A program made the position numbers and the translations under genes. Under the pieces are notes generated by a model. The model did no database searches, had not been told where the DNA came from, and was given only the letters and a program-made list of their open reading frames with translations. Below, piece after piece: positions 9,463-18,224 of a stretch of 64,000 nt of DNA (within the stretch, counting starts at the first letter, position 1; every line of letters begins with the position of its first letter). Source of the DNA: Companilactobacillus kimchii DSM 13961 = JCM 10707 (GTDB lineage: Bacteria; Bacillota; Bacilli; Lactobacillales; Lactobacillaceae); NCBI RefSeq assembly GCF_001435445.1, contig NZ_AZDH01000027.1, positions 62,001 to 126,000 of the forward strand, written 5' to 3'.

Positions 9463-10053
9463 TTGCAAAAAACTTTAATCATCTATTGCCATCCCTGGAA
9501 CCAAAGTTTTAATCATACCGTATTGGAACATGTTAAATATAATCTCGAAAGTAACCATAACAATTACAAAGTAATCGATCTATATACTGATGGTTTCAAC
9601 CCTGCATACGATCAAGAAGAATTGAGATTATTCCATAGCGGACAGACACATGACCTTTTAGTCAAAGAATATTTAACTGATTTAAAGCAAGCAACAAATC
9701 TCATCATTATCTCACCTGTTTGGTGGAATGACCTTCCCGCCATACTAAAAGGATTTATTGATAAAGTCATGAAGGAGGGTCCCGACCTAACTCACGTCGT
9801 CACTCCAACTGGAATTAAAGGTTTACTGACCAATCTTAATTCAGCCTACGTGTTCACTAGTTCGACATCACCTACCTTTTATCTAAAACTGTTCTGTGGT
9901 AATGCTATTAAGAGAGTCTTCATCGATAGTACCCTTAAACAAATTGGCGTCAAAAAAACTAAATGGAATAATTTTGGTAAAATAAGTACTTCTAAAAAAG
10001 CAGATCGTCTGAAATATTTAAAGAAAATTGATACATTGAAATTAATTTTCTAA
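9463..10053 (+). CDS. NAD(P)H oxidoreductase, flavodoxin-like fold
   Basis: 196 residues, resembling the NQO/KefF-type flavodoxin fold. The N-terminus LIIYCHPWNQSFNH is the phosphate-binding loop region for FMN/FAD, and the central ISPVWWNDLPAILKGFIDKV motif is typical of quinone reductases. It is predicted to perform two-electron reduction of quinones or nitro-compounds. It begins with TTG at 9463, with AAAGGAG ten bases upstream, and is coupled to the preceding TetR gene. The C-terminus appears slightly shorter than in the best-known members but no catalytic loss is evident. Confidence 0.85.
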   Translation: MQKTLIIYCHPWNQSFNHTVLEHVKYNLESNHNNYKVIDLYTDGFNPAYDQEELRLFHSGQTHDLLVKEYLTDLKQATNLIIISPVWWNDLPAILKGFIDKVMKEGPDLTHVVTPTGIKGLLTNLNSAYVFTSSTSPTFYLKLFCGNAIKRVFIDSTLKQIGVKKTKWNNFGKISTSKKADRLKYLKKIDTLKLIF

Positions 10054-10145
10054 TACCTTTTTACTTGCAAATCTCAAACTATTTTTTTCTTGTGAACTAC
10101 CTCCTCAATTTAATACAATTAGTAAAAGTTTAGAGGAGACTAATT

Positions 10146-10631
10146 ATGCAAAAATTAGGGATCAAAAAAGGGATATTTTCTTTAATAATCTTTATAATCA
10201 TAGTTGAATTACTAGGAAGCTTATCTTCTGCCTTTGCCGGTAACATAAAACTTAAATATAATGTATTGAACCTTCCACCATTGTCACCGCCAGACTATAT
10301 TTTTGGTATCGTTTGGCCTATACTTTACCTTTTAATTGCAATAGCGGGTTATTTGATTATTTTCTCAGATCGAGCACCTAAACGCGTGAAAATGGTATCA
10401 TCAATTCTCTTTTGGCTACAATTACTTCTTAATTTTATTTGGTCAATTGTCTTTTTCCATGAACATTATATTTGGGGATTAGTAATAATCTTAGTATTAG
10501 ATATCGTTGTACTCCTGTGTATTGTATTTTTCAGGCGAATTAATCGGCTCGCCAGCAACTTACTAATTCCTTATATGATTTGGATAATATTTGCTACATA
10601 TTTAACGATTGGTGTAACTATACTAAATTAA
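10146..10631 (+). CDS. tspO: TspO/MBR-family membrane protein
   Basis: 161 residues and five hydrophobic helices. The family signature is visible in LPPLSPPDYIFGIVWPILY (about residues 42-60) and in WLQLLLNFIWSIVFF (about 96-110). TspO proteins bind porphyrins and other hydrophobic ligands and are linked to stress responses, but their role in lactic acid bacteria is poorly known. AGAGGAG lies upstream of the ATG and a strong terminator follows at 10693-10728, so it is probably transcribed alone or with the oxidoreductase 92 bases upstream. Confidence 0.88.
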   Translation: MQKLGIKKGIFSLIIFIIIVELLGSLSSAFAGNIKLKYNVLNLPPLSPPDYIFGIVWPILYLLIAIAGYLIIFSDRAPKRVKMVSSILFWLQLLLNFIWSIVFFHEHYIWGLVIILVLDIVVLLCIVFFRRINRLASNLLIPYMIWIIFATYLTIGVTILN

Positions 10632-10692
10632 TAATTAAATAATGTCGAATAATTAATTTCAAGCCTTTAAGAAAATAATAAGCTCAGTGTAT

Positions 10693-10728
10693 AAAAAGAC
10701 ATCAATAAGCAAATATTGATGTCTTTTT
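10693..10728 (+). terminator. Terminator after tspO
   Basis: 15-base perfect arms (10693-10707 and 10714-10728) with a six-base loop. The right arm ends in five T residues. The rest of the 203-nt gap up to 10834 is AT-rich, with no other feature I can support. Confidence 0.85.
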
Positions 10729-10834
10729 ATATATTTATTTAAGCAAAATTATTTATAATTTATTGAAAATTCACTATCTACATCATAGTATATATGTATA
10801 GACTATAAGTTCTAGTTGGGGTGAGTGTTTATTC

Positions 10835-12331
10835 ATGAATAAACCTTTCAGATTTCATCTAAATAACAAAGTTATCTTTTCAATTTTATACTTATATTTC
10901 TTCATTACGTCATTTTTAATTATTCCGGCTGGTGACGATTTCTTTTGGTGGGGCAAGCCAGGGCACTATTTATTAACACACCACTTCTATGGATTGGATT
11001 CTTCCTTTGGCGGTAGTTCCAACGGTCGCTATCTAGGTAATCTTTTGGAAATTTTGATCATGCACAGTCCCATTTTTGCGGCTATTTTTTATGCTAGTAT
11101 TGTTACAATTTTTATCTGGTGCTTATGGTATTTAACTGGTCGCACTAAAATTTCACTGATTATGGCATTAGCCTTCTTTATCACTTTACAGTCTGGTTAT
11201 GTTCAAAGTATTTTCATGTGGTTTGCTGGATTCGTCAACTATCTACCACCCATCAGCTTACTATTGCTCTACTGCATCATGTTCAAAAAATATATTAAAA
11301 CCAATTACAGTTTACCTGCGGTGATTTTCTTTATTATGTCTTTTGTGGGTGGACTATTTGTCGAACATATGACACTTTATCAAATTTTTGTCGGCTTTAT
11401 TTCTATTGGTTTTGTCAACCTTTGGAACAAATATAAAAATACTAATCTATCAAGAAATATTACTTATGCATACACACTTGGTGCCGTGTCTTCTGCCATT
11501 TTCATGTTCGTTAATCCTGCCTACTACTTTAGTAGAAATGAATATCGTAAAGTCTCCTTTTCCTTAGACAAATACTTTGAGAGTTATGTTAATACGACGC
11601 ACTTTTGGATAATCACTTTTAATTATTTTATTATCACTCTAATCTGTTTATCATTGATTGTTATTGCTTTAAAAGAAATCAAAAGTAAGCGGATTCAATA
11701 TTTTATTATTATCTTTGATACCTTCTTTGCAATTTACTACTTATCAATCAATTTATATCTCAAACTGAATTGTAAAATTAACTACATTAACTATCAGTTT
11801 GTTCAAATTAATCCTCACTTTGCTTTGATTGATGGCTTACTAGGAATACTATTTTATCTTTTCCTAATTGCTTCCACAGCGTTAGTTCTAAAAAGGTTTG
11901 ACACTTATTTTTATTTACTCAGCACAATTGCTTTATTCATCCCTTTCTTATTCATCCTGTCACCAATATTTATTTGCGAATACTTTAGTTCGTTTGTCTT
12001 TCTGTATATCCTAGGAATTATTTATGTCAACAAGGCTGTTGCAATTGTCAATATAGATACTTTGGTTTATAAAATTTTTAAAATCATTATGAGTGGAATT
12101 GTTCTTTCCTACGCATTAGTAATGTTTATAGTGATTGCTAACTATCAAACCAATATGAATAGAGTTAAAGATCCTGATTTTCTTTATGCGGCTAAGACTT
12201 TGGGATACAAGGTTCCGTATCCTGGTTTTGTTTCACAAAATGATGAATTAATGATGCAATCCCCTCTTTATTGGCATAATCGCTTGAACTACAAACTTAA
12301 TGATTACTTTTATAACGGTAATTATAAATAG
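10835..12331 (+). CDS. Polytopic membrane protein, DUF6056-like
   Basis: 498 residues with roughly 11-12 hydrophobic segments. A conserved-looking first extracellular loop has GDDFFWWGKPGHYLL (about 34-48) and SSNGRYLGNLLE (about 61-72). Paired acidic residues after the first helix plus a GRYLGN motif are features of GT-C-fold or GtrII-like glycosyltransferase membrane proteins, and I recall similar proteins filed as DUF6056. A role in cell-surface polymer decoration is therefore possible but inferred. The ORF starts at ATG 10835 with GGGGTGAG upstream and ends at a strong hairpin. It stands alone between terminators. Confidence 0.65.
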   Translation: MNKPFRFHLNNKVIFSILYLYFFITSFLIIPAGDDFFWWGKPGHYLLTHHFYGLDSSFGGSSNGRYLGNLLEILIMHSPIFAAIFYASIVTIFIWCLWYLTGRTKISLIMALAFFITLQSGYVQSIFMWFAGFVNYLPPISLLLLYCIMFKKYIKTNYSLPAVIFFIMSFVGGLFVEHMTLYQIFVGFISIGFVNLWNKYKNTNLSRNITYAYTLGAVSSAIFMFVNPAYYFSRNEYRKVSFSLDKYFESYVNTTHFWIITFNYFIITLICLSLIVIALKEIKSKRIQYFIIIFDTFFAIYYLSINLYLKLNCKINYINYQFVQINPHFALIDGLLGILFYLFLIASTALVLKRFDTYFYLLSTIALFIPFLFILSPIFICEYFSSFVFLYILGIIYVNKAVAIVNIDTLVYKIFKIIMSGIVLSYALVMFIVIANYQTNMNRVKDPDFLYAAKTLGYKVPYPGFVSQNDELMMQSPLYWHNRLNYKLNDYFYNGNYK

Positions 12332-12332
12332 C

Positions 12333-12377
12333 ACTCAAAAAGGCCGTATCTCTTTATGAAATACGACCTTTTTGAGT
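12333..12377. terminator. Shared terminator
   Basis: 17-base arms, 12333-12349 and 12361-12377, with one G-T pair and an 11-base loop. A5/T5 runs lie within the arms, so it can work in both directions. It sits between the polytopic membrane gene and the convergent SLAP-protein gene. Confidence 0.75.
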
Positions 12378-12381
12378 ACGT

Positions 12382-12996
12382 CTAGTAACTTGCAGTTACA
12401 TTAATATCTTCAAGACTTAACCATTGATTATTGCCAATTCTATAGGCCACAAAATTCAATGGTATACCTGAACCATAAGAATAGTATCTATCTGTTAACC
12501 ATGAACTATTAGCAGGTAAAGTCTTATCTGTTTTATGTCCATAGGAATCATAAATAGGTGCATTAACGCCATTCTTCACAGTGATTACTTTAGCATCTGA
12601 TGGTGGATAATTATCTACTTGTCCTGGCAACTTTTGAAGTCTTACTTCAAATCCGAAGGCTGTTCCATCGGAATTATTTGCCATCCATTCGTTTGTGGCA
12701 ACTCTATAAAAAGTTGCGTGAGTTCCATCAGCTTTTACACCATTGTAAATTTGTTTATCCGTTGCCCATGAAGATGACGGCCCTAAAACTCTATTGCTAA
12801 TTACTCTAAAGACTCCATCGCTACCTTTGGCATAAAGCTTAACCATGCTATCTCTAGTGTTGATCACTGTTTTATAGTCACTCTCACTAGTTTGATATGT
12901 ACCAGTTTCAGCCGCTTGTACAGATTGCGACTTGATACCAAATAGCATAAAGAGACTTAAAGAGAGAAAAAGGACGATTTCTTTTTTTATTTTCAT
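12382..12996 (-). CDS. Secreted SLAP-domain surface protein
   Basis: 204 residues. The signal peptide is residues 1-29 (Lys-rich start, hydrophobic core, cleavage near VQAAE). The mature protein has two SLAP-type (S-layer C-terminal) wall-binding repeats: about 41-110, with LYAKGSDGVF...SSSWATDKQIYN...FYRVATNEWM, and about 137-200, with IYDSYGHKTD...SSWLTDRYY...AYRIGNNQWL. These usually tether lactobacillar proteins non-covalently to wall polymers. There is no catalytic domain, so this is essentially an anchor pair with a short linker. AGGAGGG lies upstream of the ATG, and a palindrome at 13011-13026 sits between the likely -10 and the ribosome site. Confidence 0.85.
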   Translation of the reverse strand: MKIKKEIVLFLSLSLFMLFGIKSQSVQAAETGTYQTSESDYKTVINTRDSMVKLYAKGSDGVFRVISNRVLGPSSSWATDKQIYNGVKADGTHATFYRVATNEWMANNSDGTAFGFEVRLQKLPGQVDNYPPSDAKVITVKNGVNAPIYDSYGHKTDKTLPANSSWLTDRYYSYGSGIPLNFVAYRIGNNQWLSLEDINVTASY

Positions 12997-13010
12997 ATTT
13001 CGGCCCTCCT

Positions 13011-13026
13011 ATGTAAGTGGTTACAT
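13011..13026. promoter_or_regulatory. Palindromic operator before the SLAP gene
   Basis: Perfect inverted repeat ATGTAA-GTGG-TTACAT just downstream of a TATAAA (minus strand, 13027-13032). It resembles a cre site (TGTAAGCGGTTACA) with the central C changed to T. The position over the expected transcript start suits repressor binding. Confidence 0.45.
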
Positions 13027-13073
13027 TTTATAATGGTCTATTAAAAAATTCAAGAACTAAATTCAATCAGTAA

Positions 13074-13111
13074 AAAAGAAGAGACACCTTTTAAGGAGTA
13101 TCCCTTCTTTT
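13074..13111 (-). terminator. Terminator of the recJ-apt-tRNA-Ser unit
   Basis: Minus strand: AAAAGAAGGGATACTCCTT pairs with AAGGTGTCTCTTCTTTT through G-U pairs and a bulge, ending in a T run. It lies about 50 bases past the tRNA 3' end. Confidence 0.65.
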
Positions 13112-13162
13112 ACATGCTTATCTATACAACACGTACTTCAAGCAATTATTTACTTCCACTAA

Positions 13163-13251
13163 GGAGAGTACAGGATTTGAACCTGCGCGCCTGCTATAAA
13201 ACAGGTTCGTCGGATTTCGAGTCCGATGCATTACCACTCTGCCAACTCTCC
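13163..13251 (-). tRNA. tRNA-Ser(CGA)
   Basis: 89 nt. Seven-pair acceptor stem GGAGAGT/ACTCTCC; D-arm GCAGAGTGGTAATGC; anticodon arm CGGA-CTCGAAA-TCCG with anticodon CGA; long variable arm with stem CCTG/CAGG as in class II tRNAs; T-arm CAGG-TTCAAAT-CCTG. It reads UCG codons. CCA is not encoded. The base after the acceptor stem (discriminator) is T, whereas bacterial tRNA-Ser normally has G there. It follows apt by 27 bases and probably shares its transcript. Confidence 0.93.
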
Positions 13252-13278
13252 ATAATAAAGGCCTTTAGGCCCCTTTTA

Positions 13279-13797
13279 CTAGTATTGCATAAGGGTAAAC
13301 ATATCATACCCTTTTATTTTATCACGTCCGTGCAAATCAGTTAACTCAATTAAGAAGGCTGTTCCAACTACGATACCGCCTAATTTTTCAATTAACTTAA
13401 TTGTAGCAGCTAATGTGCCACCAGTCGCCATTAAATCGTCAACAACTAAAACTTTTTGTCCTGGTTTAATAGCATCTTTTTGCATGTACAATGAGCCTTG
13501 ACCGTATTCAAGATCATATGTGACTGAAACAGTCTCACGAGGCAATTTTCCCTTCTTACGAGCGGGAGCAAAGCCAATACCCATGTTATATGCTACCGGA
13601 CATCCCACAATAAAGCCACGTGCCTCCGGTCCTGCAATCATTTCTGCACCACGACTTTTAGCATACTCAACAATCTTATCGGTTGCTGCAGCATATGCCT
13701 TGCCATCAGCCATTAATGGTGAAATATCTCGAAATAGTACACCAGGTTCTGGAAAATCTTGAACATTAGCAACATATTTCTTAAAATCAATATCCAT
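13279..13797 (-). CDS. apt: Adenine phosphoribosyltransferase
   Basis: 172 residues, standard length. It salvages adenine with PRPP to give AMP. The PRPP-binding motif [13 protein letters not shown] is at about 120-132, the N-terminal [15 protein letters not shown] hood segment is typical of Apt, and the loop PEARGFIVG is at about 58-66. It starts at ATG 13797, 21 bases after recJ, a recJ-apt pairing seen in other Firmicutes. This cytosolic salvage step complements the de novo purine operon at the end of the window. Confidence 0.96.
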   Translation of the reverse strand: MDIDFKKYVANVQDFPEPGVLFRDISPLMADGKAYAAATDKIVEYAKSRGAEMIAGPEARGFIVGCPVAYNMGIGFAPARKKGKLPRETVSVTYDLEYGQGSLYMQKDAIKPGQKVLVVDDLMATGGTLAATIKLIEKLGGIVVGTAFLIELTDLHGRDKIKGYDMFTLMQY

Positions 13798-13818
13798 TTT
13801 TAAAATTCCCCATTCAAC

Positions 13819-16128
13819 CTAACAATGGCAATCATAATCACTCATCCAAGATAAGAGATCGTCAAAGTTGGATTCAATTAATATTTTTTCAACTTCATTG
13901 CGTTGTAATCTCTTCAAATATGTCGGAGATTCAATCAATTCGCGTTGTTGTGAAGCATCAGCTTTTTCAACAAAGCCATTTACCATTTTAACAAAATTTA
14001 ACTCAAAAAACACTTTTAAATAAAAATCAACGTCATTTTTTTCAAATTTTAAGTATTTCGCGACCAAATCCATCTGATTTGCCTGAATATTTTGGTGAGA
14101 ATAAATATATTTCAATAATTCTTTCATTTTCAACATATCAGGTTTCAAATAACCATTAGCCAAATTCGTATGGAAGAACAAAGCTGTATGTTGTGACTTA
14201 TTCTTCTTAATGAATTCCTTAAACAGATCCATATTATGTGGACGATCATAAATCAAAACATTATTCCCAGAGACATCCTCATCGTAACGAACCATATTCA
14301 CTTGTAGCTTAGAACGTTTGGCAGCCTCATAATACGCCTCATTGAAGAAAACTACATCGTCGAAGTGGTTAATTATCTCAGTTGATATACGTTTGTTTCG
14401 ATAATCGAGATAAACTTTTTTCAATTCTTGTACTTTTTGAGCAGCCGGTGAAACTTGAAAATCATCCAACATTAATTGAAGATTCTTGCGTCCAGCCCAC
14501 TCATTAATACCTAATTCACCATAAACATCACAGACATCAGTCTCTTCTTCTTGAGATTTCTGATACATTCCAAAGCCAATTGCATCAACTTGATGACTCT
14601 GATCAGCCACCTGTGTCTTCAAATGTGTACCATCTTTACCAATTGAACGGATCTGAGCCAATTCAACATTGGCCAATTTAATTACTGGCTTAGGATTACC
14701 CATTCCAAATGGCGCTAAACGATTGATCTTTTTAATCAAGTCAAAGTTCAAATCAGCAATCTTCAAATCAAGATCATACTTTTTAACTACAGGTGCATGT
14801 GGATCAAAGTCCTGTTTAGCAGGTTCAGCTTGTATCAATTCAGTCAATTTATCTAGTTGGTTTTCTTCAATTGAGAAACCACAAGCTTGTGCATGTCCAC
14901 CAAAAGCCGTAAACAAATCTCGGTATTGATCCAATGCTGTAAACAAATTGAACCCTTCAGGACTACGACCAGAGCCCTTCATCACACCACTATTCTCATC
15001 AAATTGAGTTGCCAAAACTGGCTTGTTTTCTTGATCCATGGCACGACTAGCTACAATTCCTAGAACACCTTGATGCCAGCCATTACCCTTTAAGACTAAT
15101 ACACCATTATCTTTTTGAGCCTCAATTTGATCCTGTGCATCATTAAAAGCTGAATTAACTAACTCTTGGCGGTGAGAGTTGATATCTTCAGTTTCATCAA
15201 CAATCTCTTTAGCAAAAGTTTCATCACCCGTTGTCAACAATTCAACACCAGATGAAGCATTATCCAAGCGTCCTAAAGCATTGATGCGGGGTGCAATTTT
15301 AAAACCGATATCCTCTTCGGAAATATCGTTAACTTTAATCTTGCATTTTTTTATTAAGGCACTCAATCCCACATGATGATTTTGACGCATCTGTTTAAGA
15401 CCTTCAGAAACAATAACACGATTCTCGCCTTTAAGAGCTACCGAGTCAGCCACAGTTCCAATTGCTGCTAAGTCTATTAATTCCAAAGCTTCGTCGCCTA
15501 GAAGGGCATCAGCTATCTTAAAAGCCACTCCTGCACCAGATAAGTATGGGCAGACGTATTCTGCACCAGGAATAGTTGGATGTACAATTGCGTCAGCTTC
15601 AGGTAATTCTTTAGGCAAATCATGGTGATCAGTCACAACTACTTGAATACCTTGATCCTTCAAATACTTGATCTGATCCTTACCGCTGACACCATTATCA
15701 ACTGTAATCAATAAATCAATTCCCTTATCTGCTAATTCTTTATAACGATCCAAGTTGGGACCATAACCGTCTTTAAAACGATCTGGAATGTAAAAGATAG
15801 GTTTTGCTCCTAGTTTTTGCAAAGTCAATTTCATAATTGAAGTACTTGTAACCCCATCAGCATCATAATCACCATAAATAGCAATTTTTTTCTGTGATTG
15901 CACGGCATCATCAATTATTTCTAAGGCCTTATCCATATCATGCAAACCAAATGGATCTTGGAGTTCATCTGCATTGCTATTTAAAAAGGATTCAATCTCT
16001 AAATTGTCAGTTATACCTCTTTCTATCAATAACTGAGCCACGATATTGTCAACCTTTTTATCTGTCGCAAATTTTTCTATTTCTTGTTTTGAGGGATTTT
16101 TACGCTTTTCCCAATTTATTAATGTCAA
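13819..16128 (-). CDS. recJ: Single-stranded-DNA exonuclease RecJ
   Basis: 769 residues with the start chosen here. A 5'-3' ssDNA exonuclease of recombination and mismatch repair. DHH-superfamily motifs are present: DYDADGVTS (about 88-96), TVDNGVSG, DHHDLPKELPEADAIVHP, and later the DHHA1-type GHAQACGFSI segment. A C-terminal extension of over 200 residues, as in other lactobacillar RecJ proteins, holds an OB-like region and a Firmicutes-specific tail. The start is set at TTG 16128 because AGTAGGTGA lies immediately upstream. The alternative TTG at 16146 has no ribosome site. It is co-transcribed with apt. Confidence 0.94.
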   Translation of the reverse strand: MTLINWEKRKNPSKQEIEKFATDKKVDNIVAQLLIERGITDNLEIESFLNSNADELQDPFGLHDMDKALEIIDDAVQSQKKIAIYGDYDADGVTSTSIMKLTLQKLGAKPIFYIPDRFKDGYGPNLDRYKELADKGIDLLITVDNGVSGKDQIKYLKDQGIQVVVTDHHDLPKELPEADAIVHPTIPGAEYVCPYLSGAGVAFKIADALLGDEALELIDLAAIGTVADSVALKGENRVIVSEGLKQMRQNHHVGLSALIKKCKIKVNDISEEDIGFKIAPRINALGRLDNASSGVELLTTGDETFAKEIVDETEDINSHRQELVNSAFNDAQDQIEAQKDNGVLVLKGNGWHQGVLGIVASRAMDQENKPVLATQFDENSGVMKGSGRSPEGFNLFTALDQYRDLFTAFGGHAQACGFSIEENQLDKLTELIQAEPAKQDFDPHAPVVKKYDLDLKIADLNFDLIKKINRLAPFGMGNPKPVIKLANVELAQIRSIGKDGTHLKTQVADQSHQVDAIGFGMYQKSQEEETDVCDVYGELGINEWAGRKNLQLMLDDFQVSPAAQKVQELKKVYLDYRNKRISTEIINHFDDVVFFNEAYYEAAKRSKLQVNMVRYDEDVSGNNVLIYDRPHNMDLFKEFIKKNKSQHTALFFHTNLANGYLKPDMLKMKELLKYIYSHQNIQANQMDLVAKYLKFEKNDVDFYLKVFFELNFVKMVNGFVEKADASQQRELIESPTYLKRLQRNEVEKILIESNFDDLLSWMSDYDCHC

Positions 16129-16171
16129 TCCATCACCTACTGTCAATTAATTATAGCAATTTTTGAACATA

Positions 16172-16234
16172 AAAAAAAAGCCTTGAAAGTATCATTACAA
16201 TTTAGTTTTGTAAATTCTGCCTTCACAAGCTTTT
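16172..16234 (-). terminator. Hairpin after the sortase gene
   Basis: Minus strand: AAAGCTTGTGAA pairs imperfectly with TTCAAGGCTTT, which ends in a run of eight or more T. A second inner stem TTACAA/TTGTAA lies within the loop. It separates srtA from recJ. Confidence 0.6.
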
Positions 16235-16243
16235 AAGTTACTG

Positions 16244-16912
16244 TTAAGAAAAAACGGCTAAAGTAGCTTTATTCGCTGGTTCATTTCTAACAAGTGATCC
16301 TTGTAGAGCCCAACGATTAGTTCCTCCATCAGCACATGTAATTAAAGTTAAAATATTTTGACCTTTCACGTCATCTAATAAATAAACCGCCGTTGGTGGA
16401 ACAATTTTCTTATAGTAAATTTTATAAGTATAAACACGTTTCATATTAGTAATATATGCTAAATCACCTATTTGAGCATTCTCCAATGGTGAGAAAAGCG
16501 CGCCCTTATTAGTCATATAATGACCTGCCAAGGCATAATTGTTCTTGCCCATTTTCTCGTCTTCTTTCATCGTACCGCCACCGGTTGAGAGAGCATTATC
16601 GCTCAAACCAACAACGATTGGCAAACGAAGATTAACTGACGGAACTGACATTTTCCCGATTACTGCGGCATCATTATTAACGGCAGCCTTAGCTACCTGA
16701 CTAGCAGAAATAGGCTTCACCTTGTTAAAATCAAATTGTCCTTTTTTCTTTTGATTAGCTTTAACCTTATCAGCTGTCAAACTGCTTAAGTTATGATTAG
16801 AAATCTGCTTAACGGCATATTCCTTAATTGGCTGATTAAAAATTAAAGCTAGCGCTATCAAAAGAACCAGGATAGTTCCAAAAATTGAAAAGAATTTCTT
16901 CATCTTTTTCAT
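16244..16912 (-). CDS. srtA: Class A sortase
   Basis: 222 residues. An N-terminal signal anchor (about 7-26) is followed by an extracytoplasmic sortase domain. The catalytic triad is visible as H131 (ALAGHYM), C193 (TLITCAD) and R200 (GTNRWALQG). It joins LPxTG-type surface proteins to the cell wall. No LPxTG substrate is encoded in this window, and the SLAP protein uses a different attachment. The start at ATG 16912 lacks a strong AGGAGG (GGAACGGAATG upstream). It lies head-to-head with galE. Confidence 0.94.
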   Translation of the reverse strand: MKKMKKFFSIFGTILVLLIALALIFNQPIKEYAVKQISNHNLSSLTADKVKANQKKKGQFDFNKVKPISASQVAKAAVNNDAAVIGKMSVPSVNLRLPIVVGLSDNALSTGGGTMKEDEKMGKNNYALAGHYMTNKGALFSPLENAQIGDLAYITNMKRVYTYKIYYKKIVPPTAVYLLDDVKGQNILTLITCADGGTNRWALQGSLVRNEPANKATLAVFS

Positions 16913-17024
16913 TCCGTTCCAATAAATTTACAATATGCAATACAATTTTAATATTAAAGCATCTGTCCAAAAAAGTTAAGTCTTTAATCTTTTTCTAAAA
17001 ACTTCAATAATATCAACATTTAAA

Positions 17025-17045
17025 AGCTTATAAATAAGCTATAAT
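17025..17045 (+). promoter_or_regulatory. galE promoter with palindrome
   Basis: TATAAT at 17040-17045 preceded by the perfect palindrome AGCTTATAAATAAGCT (17025-17040), which fills the spacer. No -35 at ideal spacing is clear (TTTAAA is 15 bases away). The palindrome could be a repressor site or incidental. Confidence 0.4.
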
Positions 17046-17075
17046 GTAATTATAAATGAATCTGGAGGTAATTTT

Positions 17076-18068
17076 ATGAGCATTCTTGTTTTAGGTGGTG
17101 CCGGATACATTGGCTCACATACAGTAGACCATTTGTGCGAGCTTGGTTACGACGTCATTGTAGCAGATAACCTATCAACTGGTCATCAACAAGCTATCAA
17201 TTCAAAAGCTAAATTCTATCAAGGTGATGTCCGCGATAAGGAATTTTTAATCAAATTATTCCAAAATGAAGACATTACTGATGTCATTCACTTTGCGGCC
17301 TTTTCAGTTGTTCCTGAATCAATGAAAGACCCTCTTAAGTATTTTGACAACAATACAAGTGGTATGATTTCATTACTTCAAGTAATGCATAATTTTGGCG
17401 TTAAGCACATTGTCTTCTCGTCAACCGCTGCAACTTATGGTGAACCTAAACAAATTCCTATTAAGGAAACTGATCCTACCGTACCTACTAATCCATATGG
17501 TGAAAGTAAACTAGCCATGGAAAAAATCATGCACTGGTGTGACGTAGCTTATGGTATTAAATTTGTTGCCTTAAGATACTTCAATGTTGGTGGAGCAAAG
17601 CCTGACGGCACAATCGGTGAAGATCACAATCCTGAGACTCACTTGATTCCAGTTGTCTTGCAAGTTGCTGCTGGACAACGTGATGAATTGACAATCTTCG
17701 GTGACGACTATGATACTAAGGATGGTACTAACGTCCGTGATTATGTCCACGTTGAAGATTTAGCCGAAGCTCACCGTCTGGCCATGGAATACCTTCGTAG
17801 CGGTAATGACAGCAATGTCTTTAACCTCGGCTCATCTACTGGATTCTCAAACAAGGAAATTCTTGAAGCAGCTCGTAAAGCTACTGGTAAAGAAATCCCC
17901 GCTAAAATTGGCCCAAGACGTCCCGGTGATCCAAGTACTTTGATTGCTGATTCAACAAAGGCCAGAACAGTCTTGAAGTGGCAACCTAAGTATGATGACG
18001 TTGAAAAAGTTATCAGTGATGCTTGGAACTTCAAATCAAAACATCTAAATGGTTATGAAGAAAAATAA
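17076..18068 (+). CDS. galE: UDP-glucose 4-epimerase
   Basis: 330 residues, full length. It interconverts UDP-glucose and UDP-galactose using tightly bound NAD. Rossmann motif GGAGYIGSH (7-15), catalytic SST (about residues 117-119, [10 protein letters not shown]) and the YxxxK pair [12 protein letters not shown] (about 145-149). TCTGGAGG precedes the ATG at 17076. It stands alone, outside any gal operon, with its own promoter and terminator, which fits a role in making galactose-containing surface polymers rather than in galactose catabolism. That role is inferred. Confidence 0.96.
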   Translation: MSILVLGGAGYIGSHTVDHLCELGYDVIVADNLSTGHQQAINSKAKFYQGDVRDKEFLIKLFQNEDITDVIHFAAFSVVPESMKDPLKYFDNNTSGMISLLQVMHNFGVKHIVFSSTAATYGEPKQIPIKETDPTVPTNPYGESKLAMEKIMHWCDVAYGIKFVALRYFNVGGAKPDGTIGEDHNPETHLIPVVLQVAAGQRDELTIFGDDYDTKDGTNVRDYVHVEDLAEAHRLAMEYLRSGNDSNVFNLGSSTGFSNKEILEAARKATGKEIPAKIGPRRPGDPSTLIADSTKARTVLKWQPKYDDVEKVISDAWNFKSKHLNGYEEK

Positions 18069-18090
18069 TTTTAAATTTATAAATCATTTA

Positions 18091-18126
18091 AAATCCAGAA
18101 ACTCAATCGTGAGTCTCTGGATTTTT
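18091..18126 (+). terminator. galE terminator
   Basis: Arms 18091-18105 (AAATCCAGAAACTCA) and 18110-18124 (TGAGTCTCTGGATTT) with a four-base loop and one mismatch, followed by further T residues. Confidence 0.88.
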
Positions 18127-18224
18127 ATTTCCCATTATTTAATTTTAAAAAAATAAATTATATTAAATCACATTTAATTGTAATATAATCAATAAGAATA
18201 TTATTATATTGCGGAGGAAAGTTT

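Noticed and set aside
12382-12996. SLAP protein as a sortase substrate
   Set aside because: There is no LPxTG motif or C-terminal hydrophobic tail; the two SLAP repeats explain surface attachment.
13114-13344. 76-residue plus-strand ORF with a VQDLNLRA...FESDALPLC pattern
   Set aside because: It is the well-known false ORF produced by reading through the antisense strand of a tRNA; the segment is tRNA-Ser(CGA).
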